The notes: generated by a model not told the origin, from the sequence alone. 22,807 bases of DNA from an uncultured Ruminococcus sp. (GCA_900545125.1 UQXS01000016.1:1-22807); one strand, 5' to 3'. Shown: positions 7,785 through 15,289, numbered from the stretch's first letter. Translations and numbers: made by a program.

Positions 7785-8788
7785 TGGAATTGAAAAACAA
7801 CATTAAAAAAAGCGGTTTTTCTCCCTACGCTGTAAACGGATTTGTTATTAGGAGTCCGCTGACTGCCAACAATGCCGGAAACTGTACATGGGGATATGCC
7901 TACAAATACGGCAGACAATTTTTTATCAAACAGTTTTTAAATCCGAAATTTCCGAAGCCGGATGCGGATATGTACGAGTCTACCCGTGCGAGAATGGTAG
8001 CGGAGTGTGAAAAATGGTACAGTGCTCATTCGAGGGTATATAAGGCGATACTTGAATGCGGAGGAAGCAATATTGTAAATCCGCTGGACTTTTTCAACTA
8101 TGAGAACACATACTATCTGGTCACGGAAAAAATAAATTCATGCGGCGTAAGCTTTATGGATATCTATAAGAAATCCGAAGAGCAGAAGCAGGTGATTATG
8201 AAGATCCTTGCGTATGAGATTTCACGGCTGGCAGAAAAAAAGGTGATCCATTCCGATCTGAAACCGGAAAATCTGATCCTCAAGGAAACCGTAAACGGAT
8301 TTTTTACTGTAAAAATAATTGACTTTGATGCCGGCTTTCTTGAAAACGAACCGCCTGAACCTGACGATCTCACAGGCGATCAGGTATATTTTTCGCCGGA
8401 AATGATACTCTATATGAACGAGGAGGAAGTGACTGTAACTCCGAAATCGGACGTGTTTGCTCTTGGTGTGCTGTTTCACATAATTCTTAGCGGAAAAATG
8501 CCCGGATACGACGAAAAATATGACTGTATCGGACTTGCTGTTCTTAACGGCGATGAACCGCAGATGTCCGGTTATATTGACGAGTATACGAAGAATATTA
8601 TAAAAGATATGCTCAGTGCCGATCCTGAAAAGCGTCCGGATGCATTTGAGGTATTCCTCCGGCTTGGCGGAAAGAAACCGGAATCGTCTGCCGGAAGTGC
8701 TGTAAAGACAGCTGCGGAGAAATCCGGTTCGAGAGTTACAAGCAGCGGTCTGGTGATAAATATGAAAAAAAGCAGCAGCGGTAAATGA
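7784..8788 (+). CDS. Ser/Thr-type protein kinase with unusual active-site motifs
   Basis: Eukaryotic-like protein kinase, cytoplasmic, 334 residues, no transmembrane segment. It shows the beta-3 lysine K49 (FFIKQF), the catalytic loop HSDLKPEN (156-163, HRD replaced by HSD with catalytic D158 kept), and the metal-binding D180 in IDFDAGF, where the usual DFG is DFD. SPE at 204-206 stands for APE, and SDVFALGVL at 222-230 is subdomain IX. The Gly-rich loop is poor (NNAGNCTWGYAY). The catalytic Lys, Asp, Asn and second Asp are all present, so activity is likely. Residues about 300-334 are a Ser/Thr/Lys-rich tail that could be autophosphorylated. The start overlaps the PP2C stop by one base. It corresponds to the kinase of TerY-P/Yeg-type triads. 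Confidence 0.9.
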   Translation: MELKNNIKKSGFSPYAVNGFVIRSPLTANNAGNCTWGYAYKYGRQFFIKQFLNPKFPKPDADMYESTRARMVAECEKWYSAHSRVYKAILECGGSNIVNPLDFFNYENTYYLVTEKINSCGVSFMDIYKKSEEQKQVIMKILAYEISRLAEKKVIHSDLKPENLILKETVNGFFTVKIIDFDAGFLENEPPEPDDLTGDQVYFSPEMILYMNEEEVTVTPKSDVFALGVLFHIILSGKMPGYDEKYDCIGLAVLNGDEPQMSGYIDEYTKNIIKDMLSADPEKRPDAFEVFLRLGGKKPESSAGSAVKTAAEKSGSRVTSSGLVINMKKSSSGK

Positions 8789-8813
8789 CGAAATATGAAA
8801 ACGAGGATGCAAT

Positions 8814-9380
8814 ATGTGGAAATGTGTGAAGTGTGAAATGAATAATCCCGACAGTTCGGGAAGCTGTTTCATATGCGGTACTGAAAAATCATATTCACTG
8901 CGCCTTGCAGAGGAAATGAAAAAAACTGCGGACTTTGTAAAAGAAGAGCCTGTAATACATACAAAACCGGAGGAGGACAAGAAAAGCGCAGAGAGATCTT
9001 CCGGTGCAGCAGAAACAGTAAAGGATGATATATTCGGGGATGCCGTTCATGCATACGCTGATGATACATACACGGAAAAGGATTCTGCTCCGGAAATAAA
9101 AAGCAGTTCTCCCGAAATGCGAAGCCGTGAAGAAGATGAATATTTCCTCTACGAACTTGAAAGAGAAAAGCGGGAAAAAGGATCGAAGAAGATCAAAGAA
9201 ACCGTACTTGTAATTGTTCTGATTATTCTTGTTTTTTCAATTTTTATTGGAATATATGAAAGCACCAGCGGTCCCGAACCCGAAACAGCCGAGCCTGCCG
9301 TATATATCACCGAAGAGTCAGACGAAACCGACACAGAGACAACAAATGAAAAGAAATATATAATTATAAAGGATGTGTAG
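8814..9380 (+). CDS. membrane protein with N-terminal RanBP2-type zinc finger
   Basis: 188-residue single-pass protein. Residues 2-21 fit the RanBP2 zinc-finger pattern exactly: W2, C4, C7, N11, C18, C21. A long charged, low-complexity stretch (about 25-125, rich in Glu, Lys and Ser) follows, then one transmembrane helix at about 130-148 (VLVIVLIILVFSIFIGI) and a short acidic Thr/Glu-rich outer tail. There is no signal peptide, and Lys residues precede the helix (GSKKIKE), so the finger should face the cytoplasm. No known family recognised for the whole protein. It sits 25 bases after the kinase and 2 bases before the next membrane zinc-ribbon gene, and could anchor the kinase or phosphatase at the membrane. 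Function inferred from context only. Confidence 0.8.
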   Translation: MWKCVKCEMNNPDSSGSCFICGTEKSYSLRLAEEMKKTADFVKEEPVIHTKPEEDKKSAERSSGAAETVKDDIFGDAVHAYADDTYTEKDSAPEIKSSSPEMRSREEDEYFLYELEREKREKGSKKIKETVLVIVLIILVFSIFIGIYESTSGPEPETAEPAVYITEESDETDTETTNEKKYIIIKDV

Positions 9381-9382
9381 AA

Positions 9383-10861
9383 ATGTTTTGCATTAAATGC
9401 GGAAAGAAACTTGAAACTTCCGGAATTTGCCGGTTCTGCGGCAAAGAAAATAATGTTTTGAGCGAACACAATTATTTCAGGTCGCCTGAGATTGAAAAGC
9501 TGTTCCGTGATGATGAAGATTTTCTGCTTGTGAAAGAAATGCTGTCTTCGCAAAAGAATACGCAGCAGGAAAGCAGGCAGATAAAAGAACAGACAAATCA
9601 GAAGCAGACTGCCGATTCCGTTCCGGATGCTGTAAAACCGCAGACGGATAAATCGCCTGATTTATCCGGTACAGCCGAAGCGGAAAGAAAAGATCCGGTT
9701 ACGCCGATGCCTGCATCATCTGTTCCGCAGCAGAAGCAGAGTGTTCCGGATATTCTTTCAAAGAAAACTCCGGGAACGGGAAGTCTGTCTTACGGCAGGA
9801 AATCGTCCGGCAAACGTTGGATCATTGCTGTCTGTGCTGTTCTTGTTGTGGCTTTGACAGTGTCAGTAACGGGAATAGCTTTGTCGAAGAAAAAGGATAA
9901 AAATTCCGGGAAAGATTCGTCCGTATCTTCGTCCGACATCGGGCACGGCGATAAAGAACCGACAACTGTTTCCGGTGAAGTTCCGGCAGAAACGGAAACA
10001 ACGTCAGAGACCGGAACTTCGGAAAGTACGCCGTCACCTTCGGAAACGACTGCTGCTCCGGAGACGACTACAGAGCCTGCTCAGGAGAAAGGGCCGATAA
10101 ATGTCGGCGTTATTTCTGCTTACTCATCCGGAAATGATATCGTCAATGATATGAGAAACAGTTTGTTTACGGAATCAAATGGTTTTGTCTGCAACGAACT
10201 GAATATAGCTGACGGGGAAATTGATACTCAGAATTATGATATGATAGTTCTGCCTGCGCCTGCTGCGGATCTACCGGATGAACAGATAAATAAGCTGAAA
10301 AAATTCCTTGAAAATGATAATAAAAATTTTCTGTACATACCGTCAATGAATAATGTTGAAACGGCAAATATAAATAAGCTGCTTGAAGAATGGAGTATGA
10401 AAGTCAATTATGAAGGGTATATATATAATGCAGGTGACGGATGTTATTCAAAATCTGTGAATACTGATTGGTATGGAGATCAGTATTGCATGAAACTTTC
10501 AGTTAAAGATAAATCATTGACAGGTGAATCTGATTATGGTTCAAAAGATATTAACTCGCCGATGACTAAGGAGATCACAATTGATGACGGCAGCAAAAAC
10601 GCAAAAAAATTGCTTGATGCTCCCGAGCAGTCAAAGATCGCTAAAGATGGAAAGACAGAGGACGCAGAAAGCGGATGTGCTGCTGCTATATCTTCATCTG
10701 ATAAAGGAAACACTCATGTCATCGTATTCGGCAGCAGCGAGATGTTCAGTGACGATTACATCAACAATGAAGATTACGCTAATAAAGATGTCATTCTGGG
10801 CATACTGAAAACGGCTGCCGGCAGGGAGATCAGTTCCGGTGAACCGGAGAATCAATCATGA
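9383..10861 (+). CDS. membrane-anchored zinc-ribbon protein with a GldG-like extracytoplasmic domain
   Basis: 492 residues. A zinc ribbon at 3-19 (C3/C6-C16/C19) is followed by a Gln/Lys/Pro-rich cytoplasmic linker, one transmembrane helix at about 145-167 (basic residues KRW before it), a Ser/Thr/Glu-rich outer linker (about 175-236) and a folded domain at about 238-480. That domain resembles the GldG/ABC-transporter-auxiliary type (glutamine-amidotransferase-like fold): YDMIVLPAPAADLPDEQINKL mid-domain and HVIVFGSSEMFSDDY near the end. I see no catalytic triad, so it probably binds a ligand or partner. The outer-domain coding region is visibly richer in A and T than the linker region. The inside ribbon plus outside domain suits a signal-transducing receptor for the kinase operon; this is inferred. 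Confidence 0.78.
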   Translation: MFCIKCGKKLETSGICRFCGKENNVLSEHNYFRSPEIEKLFRDDEDFLLVKEMLSSQKNTQQESRQIKEQTNQKQTADSVPDAVKPQTDKSPDLSGTAEAERKDPVTPMPASSVPQQKQSVPDILSKKTPGTGSLSYGRKSSGKRWIIAVCAVLVVALTVSVTGIALSKKKDKNSGKDSSVSSSDIGHGDKEPTTVSGEVPAETETTSETGTSESTPSPSETTAAPETTTEPAQEKGPINVGVISAYSSGNDIVNDMRNSLFTESNGFVCNELNIADGEIDTQNYDMIVLPAPAADLPDEQINKLKKFLENDNKNFLYIPSMNNVETANINKLLEEWSMKVNYEGYIYNAGDGCYSKSVNTDWYGDQYCMKLSVKDKSLTGESDYGSKDINSPMTKEITIDDGSKNAKKLLDAPEQSKIAKDGKTEDAESGCAAAISSSDKGNTHVIVFGSSEMFSDDYINNEDYANKDVILGILKTAAGREISSGEPENQS

Positions 10862-10876
10862 GAGAATGTGTATAAA

Positions 10877-11710
10877 ATGAAAAAAATCGTAACGATACAG
10901 GATATATCCTGTTTCGGAAAATGTTCGCTCACCGTAGCTTTGCCGATAATTTCCTCTATGGGAATAGAGACAGCCGTCATTCCAACGGCTGTGCTTTCAA
11001 CTCATACGGGCGGATTTACGGGATACACCTTTCGTGACCTGACGGAAGATATACCAAAGATCGCAGAGCACTGGAAAAGTCTCGGTCTTGGTTTTTCCGG
11101 AATATACACCGGATATCTTGGTTCAAAGGAGCAGATAAGCATAGTTTCGGATTTTTTCGATGATTTCGGCACTGCCGATAACTTTATTGCCGTAGATCCC
11201 GCTATGGCTGATTTCGGCAGACTGTATGCCGGATTTAACGAAGATTTTGTTTCCGCAATGGCAGAACTTTGCGGCAAAGCCGATTATATCCTGCCGAACA
11301 TGACAGAGGCATCCATGCTGCTTGGAATTCCCTACAGGGAGAGCTATGACAGACAGTATGCCGAAGAAATTCTGCGCCGGCTTGCCGGACTCGGATGTCC
11401 CACGCCTGTTCTGACGGGAGTTGGTTTCGGTGACGGAAAAGAGGGCGCAGCAGCCTATGATTCGTCAAACGATAAGTTTTATTATTCTTTCAGGGAGCAT
11501 ATGAACTGTAGGTGTCACGGTACAGGTGATATTTTCGCAAGCGTTTTCACGGGAGCAGCTGCTCTTGGAAAACCGCTGTATCAGGCACTTGATATTTCCG
11601 TGAATTATACGGCTGACTGTATCGAAAAGACCTTTCCTGAAAAGGATGAAATGTGGTACGGCAGCGCATTTGAACTTTGTATTGATAAACTTCTTGAATA
11701 CATAAGATAA
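10877..11710 (+). CDS. pdxY: pyridoxamine/pyridoxal kinase (PdxY-like)
   Basis: ATP-dependent kinase of the PfkB/ribokinase superfamily that phosphorylates vitamin B6 vitamers in salvage; cytoplasmic, 277 residues. The start IVTIQDISCFGKCSLT matches the family's N-terminal substrate region, and CHGTGDIFAS carries the GTGD anion-hole/catalytic motif at 215-218. I place the start at ATG 10877 (MKKIVTIQ). A GTG at 10868 would add MYK but sits almost on the previous stop and the purine-rich RBS (GAGAGA, 10860-10865). The gene follows the GldG-like gene by 15 bases without a terminator, so it is the last gene of the signalling operon. A functional link to phosphosignalling is not obvious. Confidence 0.88.
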   Translation: MKKIVTIQDISCFGKCSLTVALPIISSMGIETAVIPTAVLSTHTGGFTGYTFRDLTEDIPKIAEHWKSLGLGFSGIYTGYLGSKEQISIVSDFFDDFGTADNFIAVDPAMADFGRLYAGFNEDFVSAMAELCGKADYILPNMTEASMLLGIPYRESYDRQYAEEILRRLAGLGCPTPVLTGVGFGDGKEGAAAYDSSNDKFYYSFREHMNCRCHGTGDIFASVFTGAAALGKPLYQALDISVNYTADCIEKTFPEKDEMWYGSAFELCIDKLLEYIR

Positions 11711-11715
11711 GCATT

Positions 11716-11744
11716 TCCCCTGCACCGGATTGCGGTGTAGGGGA
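11716..11744 (+). terminator. terminator of the signalling operon
   Basis: 12-bp stem 11716-11727/11733-11744 with one G-U pair and loop GATTG, then a T-rich tail (TTTGTCGTATTTTT). It closes the transcript that begins near 5262. Confidence 0.8.
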
Positions 11745-11762
11745 TTTGTCGTATTTTTCCAT

Positions 11763-11792
11763 GTTTACTGTATATAAAATATGCCAATAATA
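11763..11792 (+). promoter_or_regulatory. sigma-F-like promoter of sigG
   Basis: GTTTA (11763-11767) fits the sigma-F -35 consensus GYWTA. After exactly 15 bp, GCCAATAATA (11783-11792) fits the -10 consensus GGNNANAHTR at all defined positions but one (second G is C). sigG is a classic sigma-F target. No good sigma-A promoter is visible here. Confidence 0.65.
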
Positions 11793-11820
11793 GAAATATC
11801 ATCATTTAGGAGATATTGCA

Positions 11821-12594
11821 ATGGCATATAACAAAGTTATAATAGCAGGCATAAATACATCGGAACTTACGGTGCTAAAGGAAAGCGAAAAGATAGAACT
11901 GCTGAAAGAGATAAAGGCTACCGGCAGCAAGGAAGCACGGGACAAGCTTATAAAAGGCAATCTGCGGCTTGTGCTCAGTGTAATTCAAAGATTTGCAGGG
12001 AGAGGAGAAGACATTGACGATCTTTTCCAGATAGGCGTGGTAGGACTTATCAAGGCGATAAATAATTTTGATCTCACCAAGGAAGTGCGGTTTTCGACCT
12101 ACTGCGTTCCGATGATAAGCGGCGAACTCCGGCGGCATCTCAGGGATTACAGCCACGTAAAAGTAAGCCGTTCTCTCCGTGATCTTGCGTACAAGGCAAT
12201 TCAGGCGAAAGAACGGCTTATGATAAAGCTCCAGAGAGAGCCTAATATGGATGAGATAGCAGCCGAAACAGGTGAAAAGCGTTCGGATATCGTTATTGCT
12301 CTTGAGAGCATAAGTGATCCTGTTTCGCTGTACGAGCCGGTTTATTCAGACTCGGAAGATACGGTTTATATCATGGATCAGATAGGCGACCGCAACGATG
12401 TTGAAAGCAAAATGGATGAAATTTCAATTCGTGATGCAATAAAGAATCTGGGAGAGCGTGAAAGAAATATTCTTTATCTGCGGTTTTTGAAAGGAAAAAC
12501 GCAGGTTGAAGTTGCAAACGAGATAGGGATCTCGCAGGCGCAGGTGTCACGTCTTGAAAAGGGAGCTATTTCACGGATAAAGGAGAGTGTCTGA
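11821..12594 (+). CDS. sigG: sporulation sigma factor sigma-G
   Basis: Late forespore-specific RNA polymerase sigma factor of the SigF/SigG group, 257 residues (B. subtilis SigG is of similar length). The N-terminal signature NKVIIAGINTSELTVLK (4-20) is the SigG hallmark and separates it from SigF. Region 2 lies at about 45-110 (GNLRLVLSVIQRF, DDLFQIGVVGLIKAI, FSTYCVPMISGELRR), region 3 at 115-190 (VSRSLRDLAYKA, EPVYSDSEDTVYIMDQI), and the region 4.2 helix-turn-helix at 224-250 (GKTQVEVANEIGISQAQVSRLEK). The RBS AGGAGA lies 7 bases before the ATG. In many firmicutes sigG follows spoIIGA-sigE, but here it stands alone. Its stop lies 3 bases from the stop of the convergent lipoprotein gene, with no terminator between. 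Confidence 0.95.
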   Translation: MAYNKVIIAGINTSELTVLKESEKIELLKEIKATGSKEARDKLIKGNLRLVLSVIQRFAGRGEDIDDLFQIGVVGLIKAINNFDLTKEVRFSTYCVPMISGELRRHLRDYSHVKVSRSLRDLAYKAIQAKERLMIKLQREPNMDEIAAETGEKRSDIVIALESISDPVSLYEPVYSDSEDTVYIMDQIGDRNDVESKMDEISIRDAIKNLGERERNILYLRFLKGKTQVEVANEIGISQAQVSRLEKGAISRIKESV

Positions 12595-12597
12595 ATA

Positions 12598-15000
12598 TCA
12601 GCTTTTTTCACTGAGCAGGAGAGATGCACGGTTCTGTATCATATCGGCAGCTTCTTTTGCGGAGCATTCTCCGCTGAAGTATGAGCCTGCCTCTTCCATG
12701 CATATATCGTAAATATCAGGATCCATAACGCCGTATATCGTATCGCAGCCGAGAATATATTCTGCAACCATGTCACGCTGTTCCTGAGTAAGGGGGTAAT
12801 ATTCAGCACCGTCGTCCTCTATGGAGTCTACAGGGTTGCCCATAGGGTCGGTTAAATGCATTGTGCTGTCCATTTGTTTTTCAAAGGCAGATTTAAGCAC
12901 AGGGTCACCGTATGCCCCGTCGTTTCCCTGATATTCTTTGCTGAAATAAGTGCGCAGAAATTCCCATGCACCTTCTTTGTCAGGGCAGGTATTGGATATT
13001 GCGTAATATGTTTCAAAGGAAAGTTTGCCGCCTTTGCCGCTGTCTGAGGGATATCCGACCATAGTTATATCATCTCTTGCCTGAACGTAGCGTGTGTAGC
13101 TGTATCCGGAAGGTGACATTGCTCTTACAAGAGATCTGTCCTGGCTCCATGCCATAAACTGATCGTAGTAATATTGCTGTAAAGCTTCGTATTCGGTTTC
13201 TTTGTCTGGTTTTTCTATTTCATTGACAAATCTGTTGCAGAATTCAAGGAGCTTTACAAAATCGTCGCTGTCAAAGCGGCAGGTGAATTTATCGCAGTCA
13301 ACGAAGTCGGTGGATGCCTGAAGAAGTTCCTTGAATTTATCTTCCTTGGTATCATAGTCATAAAGGTGATCGGCAGTTTCGGGAGCATCGTCGTAAAGTG
13401 ATATCATATCGTCCAGAGTCCAGTTTTCCTTATTGCAGACGGATGTCTTTGTGGCAAGAGTAGAAATGCTGTAAGTGGGGGATATCATATAAAGGCATCC
13501 GTCTTCGGATTCAAGGGCTTTGAGGATATTGGGCATGATAGTATCACGGTTGACTTCACTGTCCTTGTCCATAAATTCATATAGATCGGCGAAAGCTCCT
13601 TTCCGGCTGAGAGATCTGATAGTGTTAAAATCACCGGTAACTATTATATCGGGAGCTTTCCCGGATACTATATCAAGCTGGAGCTGTTGCATTGCTCCAT
13701 TGCCGCTGAAATCGTTTTCATCGCTGTATTGGCTGTAATCAACGAATTTGATCCTGTACTTGCTCTGACTTCTGTTGAATTTGCTGACGTAGACATCACC
13801 GCCGTTAACGCCGTAGATAGAAGCCATGGTAATGACCTGTGTATTTTCAACTTCGCTCATCGGACGTCTTGTAAGAAGAGTCAAAAACATTTCGTTGTTT
13901 TCATTGCCATAGGCGGCGTATTTTTCTTCACCGATGCAGTAAACGGATGTGGCAGTTATATCCGAATCCACCCAGTCAAGAATTTTTTCAAGAGAGCCGT
14001 CTGCTTTAAGTCCGAAAAGCGCATCATATTTCGGAACTAACAGGCGATAGCTGCCGCCTCCAGTTGTAATTGCTCCGGCAAGCTCGACAGTGCCGTCTCC
14101 GCCGATAGTGATTATGGGTTCGCTGACAGAAGGACTGTCAATATTGAAATCGTATAGCATGGTAGTCTCTCCCATATTGTCTCCGAATCCGCCTCTTACC
14201 ATAAGTATAAGTTTGCCGTCCGAGTCGAAGATAAGATCTGCCCCGTAAATGATATCTTTATCTTCATCTGCCGGAGTGTAGAGTTCGGTGAGAGTGCCGT
14301 CGCTGTTCAGTGAAAGTATTGTTGAATCCATGAGACAGAACAGAGTCTTTCCCTGGTGTTCTGTAACGGATGCTAAACGAAGTTGATTGTATTCATCCAC
14401 GTACATATCAAATCCGGTAACTGTCGTGCTTGATACAAGCTTGCCCTGCTGATCGTATTTACAGTAAATGTAGGAATTTTTCTGATTGGCATACGCTGAT
14501 TCGTAGTCAAAGTTTTCGTCATATTCTTCAGGAGGCTTCATTCCGCCGAAGTCCATGAGAGTTATCAGTGAGCCGAATTCGCCGCTGGAAAAAATATTGT
14601 AGTTTGCGTAAGCGTTATCGGCAGTTGAAAATTCGGGCGGAAGTTCAGGTTCAATAACTTCGCAGGAAGAAAGGTCTTCGTTAAATCTATAGATGTCTGA
14701 TTTTCCGTCAGCGCTGCTTCCGACTGCTATTATCTTTTTTGTATCTTTTATAAATGTGAGTCCATAGAGCCAGTCAATGCCGTCAGGAATGGAAACAGGT
14801 GTTGCTTTAAAGGAATCGCTGAGAACTTCATCGGCAGTCTGGACAGAGTGCTCTTTTGTCGTTATATCATCCGAGATCTGCGGTGAGGGAGAACTGCTGT
14901 CAGAATTCTTTTTATCTGTTTTGTTTCCGCTGCTGCAAGAGCAGACGGCAAGGCTGAATGCTGCTGCAAGTGCGGTAAAATTCCAGTATGATTTTTTCAT
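12598..15000 (-). CDS. solute-binding-type lipoprotein, paralogue of the 2979-5165 protein
   Basis: Surface lipoprotein of 800 residues. The signal peptide ends at VCSC with likely lipidated Cys22, followed by a Ser/Lys-rich spacer. Residues about 70-380 form a propeller-like repeat region (LYGLTFIKDTKKIIAVGSS, HQGKTLFCLMDSTI, SDGKLILMVRGG). Residues about 388-800 form a solute-binding-type domain with FNRSQSKYRI, DIVSGKAPDIIV, GAFADLYEFMD, IMPNILKAL and tail YFSGECSAKEAADMIQNR. The same landmarks occur in the same order in the 2979-5165 protein. No ABC permease or ATPase is adjacent. The RBS is AGAAAGG. It has its own promoter with an octamer cluster upstream. Carbohydrate binding is the usual guess for such proteins, but nothing here proves it. 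Confidence 0.82.
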   Translation of the reverse strand: MKKSYWNFTALAAAFSLAVCSCSSGNKTDKKNSDSSSPSPQISDDITTKEHSVQTADEVLSDSFKATPVSIPDGIDWLYGLTFIKDTKKIIAVGSSADGKSDIYRFNEDLSSCEVIEPELPPEFSTADNAYANYNIFSSGEFGSLITLMDFGGMKPPEEYDENFDYESAYANQKNSYIYCKYDQQGKLVSSTTVTGFDMYVDEYNQLRLASVTEHQGKTLFCLMDSTILSLNSDGTLTELYTPADEDKDIIYGADLIFDSDGKLILMVRGGFGDNMGETTMLYDFNIDSPSVSEPIITIGGDGTVELAGAITTGGGSYRLLVPKYDALFGLKADGSLEKILDWVDSDITATSVYCIGEEKYAAYGNENNEMFLTLLTRRPMSEVENTQVITMASIYGVNGGDVYVSKFNRSQSKYRIKFVDYSQYSDENDFSGNGAMQQLQLDIVSGKAPDIIVTGDFNTIRSLSRKGAFADLYEFMDKDSEVNRDTIMPNILKALESEDGCLYMISPTYSISTLATKTSVCNKENWTLDDMISLYDDAPETADHLYDYDTKEDKFKELLQASTDFVDCDKFTCRFDSDDFVKLLEFCNRFVNEIEKPDKETEYEALQQYYYDQFMAWSQDRSLVRAMSPSGYSYTRYVQARDDITMVGYPSDSGKGGKLSFETYYAISNTCPDKEGAWEFLRTYFSKEYQGNDGAYGDPVLKSAFEKQMDSTMHLTDPMGNPVDSIEDDGAEYYPLTQEQRDMVAEYILGCDTIYGVMDPDIYDICMEEAGSYFSGECSAKEAADMIQNRASLLLSEKS

Positions 15001-15042
15001 GATATATCCTTTCTATGATGTTGATGTGTACCTTATACACAA

Positions 15043-15071
15043 ATTATAATCTTCATCAGATATTAAGTCAA
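15043..15071 (-). promoter_or_regulatory. sigma-A promoter of the 12598-15000 lipoprotein gene
   Basis: On the minus strand: TTGACT (15071-15066), 17-bp spacer, TATAAT (15048-15043), about 40 bases before the ATG. Confidence 0.85.
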
Positions 15072-15074
15072 TAG

Positions 15075-15139
15075 ATTTTGCAACTATTTTGCATCTTGGT
15101 GTATGATTATTTACATTGTCTGCAATTTGTGCAAAATAG
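15075..15139. promoter_or_regulatory. three copies of the octamer ATTTTGCA beside the lipoprotein promoter
   Basis: ATTTTGCA occurs at 15075-15082 and again at 15086-15093, 11 bp apart (one helical turn), and inverted (TGCAAAAT) at 15130-15137. The outer pair extends to an exact 10-bp inverted repeat, CTATTTTGCA (15084-15093) and TGCAAAATAG (15130-15139). It begins 4 bp upstream of the minus-strand -35. The spacing suggests a regulator binding site, possibly with looping. Regulator unknown. The rest of 15001-15303 holds only the two divergent promoters. Confidence 0.55.
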
Positions 15140-15234
15140 CTAAATCAATGCTGTAATAAACAGCGCATATAAGGAAATAAAAAGCTCGTATATGGACATT
15201 TCTAACAAAAATACCAAATATTCACATTTGATTA

Positions 15235-15263
15235 TTGATTTCTTTCGGCAGAAGTGGTATAAT
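15235..15263 (+). promoter_or_regulatory. sigma-A promoter of the leucine-rich-repeat gene
   Basis: TTGATT (15235-15240), 17-bp spacer, TATAAT (15258-15263), about 40 bases before the TTG start. Confidence 0.8.
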
Positions 15264-15289
15264 TAAGGCATATATGAAATAGTGTGAAT

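Noticed and set aside
10868..10876. GTG 10868 as the start of the pyridoxamine kinase gene
   Set aside because: It leaves only about 2 bases after the RBS, and the family normally begins MKKI-x-TIQD, which matches ATG 10877.
5328..11710. Operon considered as an anti-phage defence island
   Set aside because: No nuclease, helicase, toxin or other effector is visible; the genes read as signalling, so a defence claim would be unsupported.
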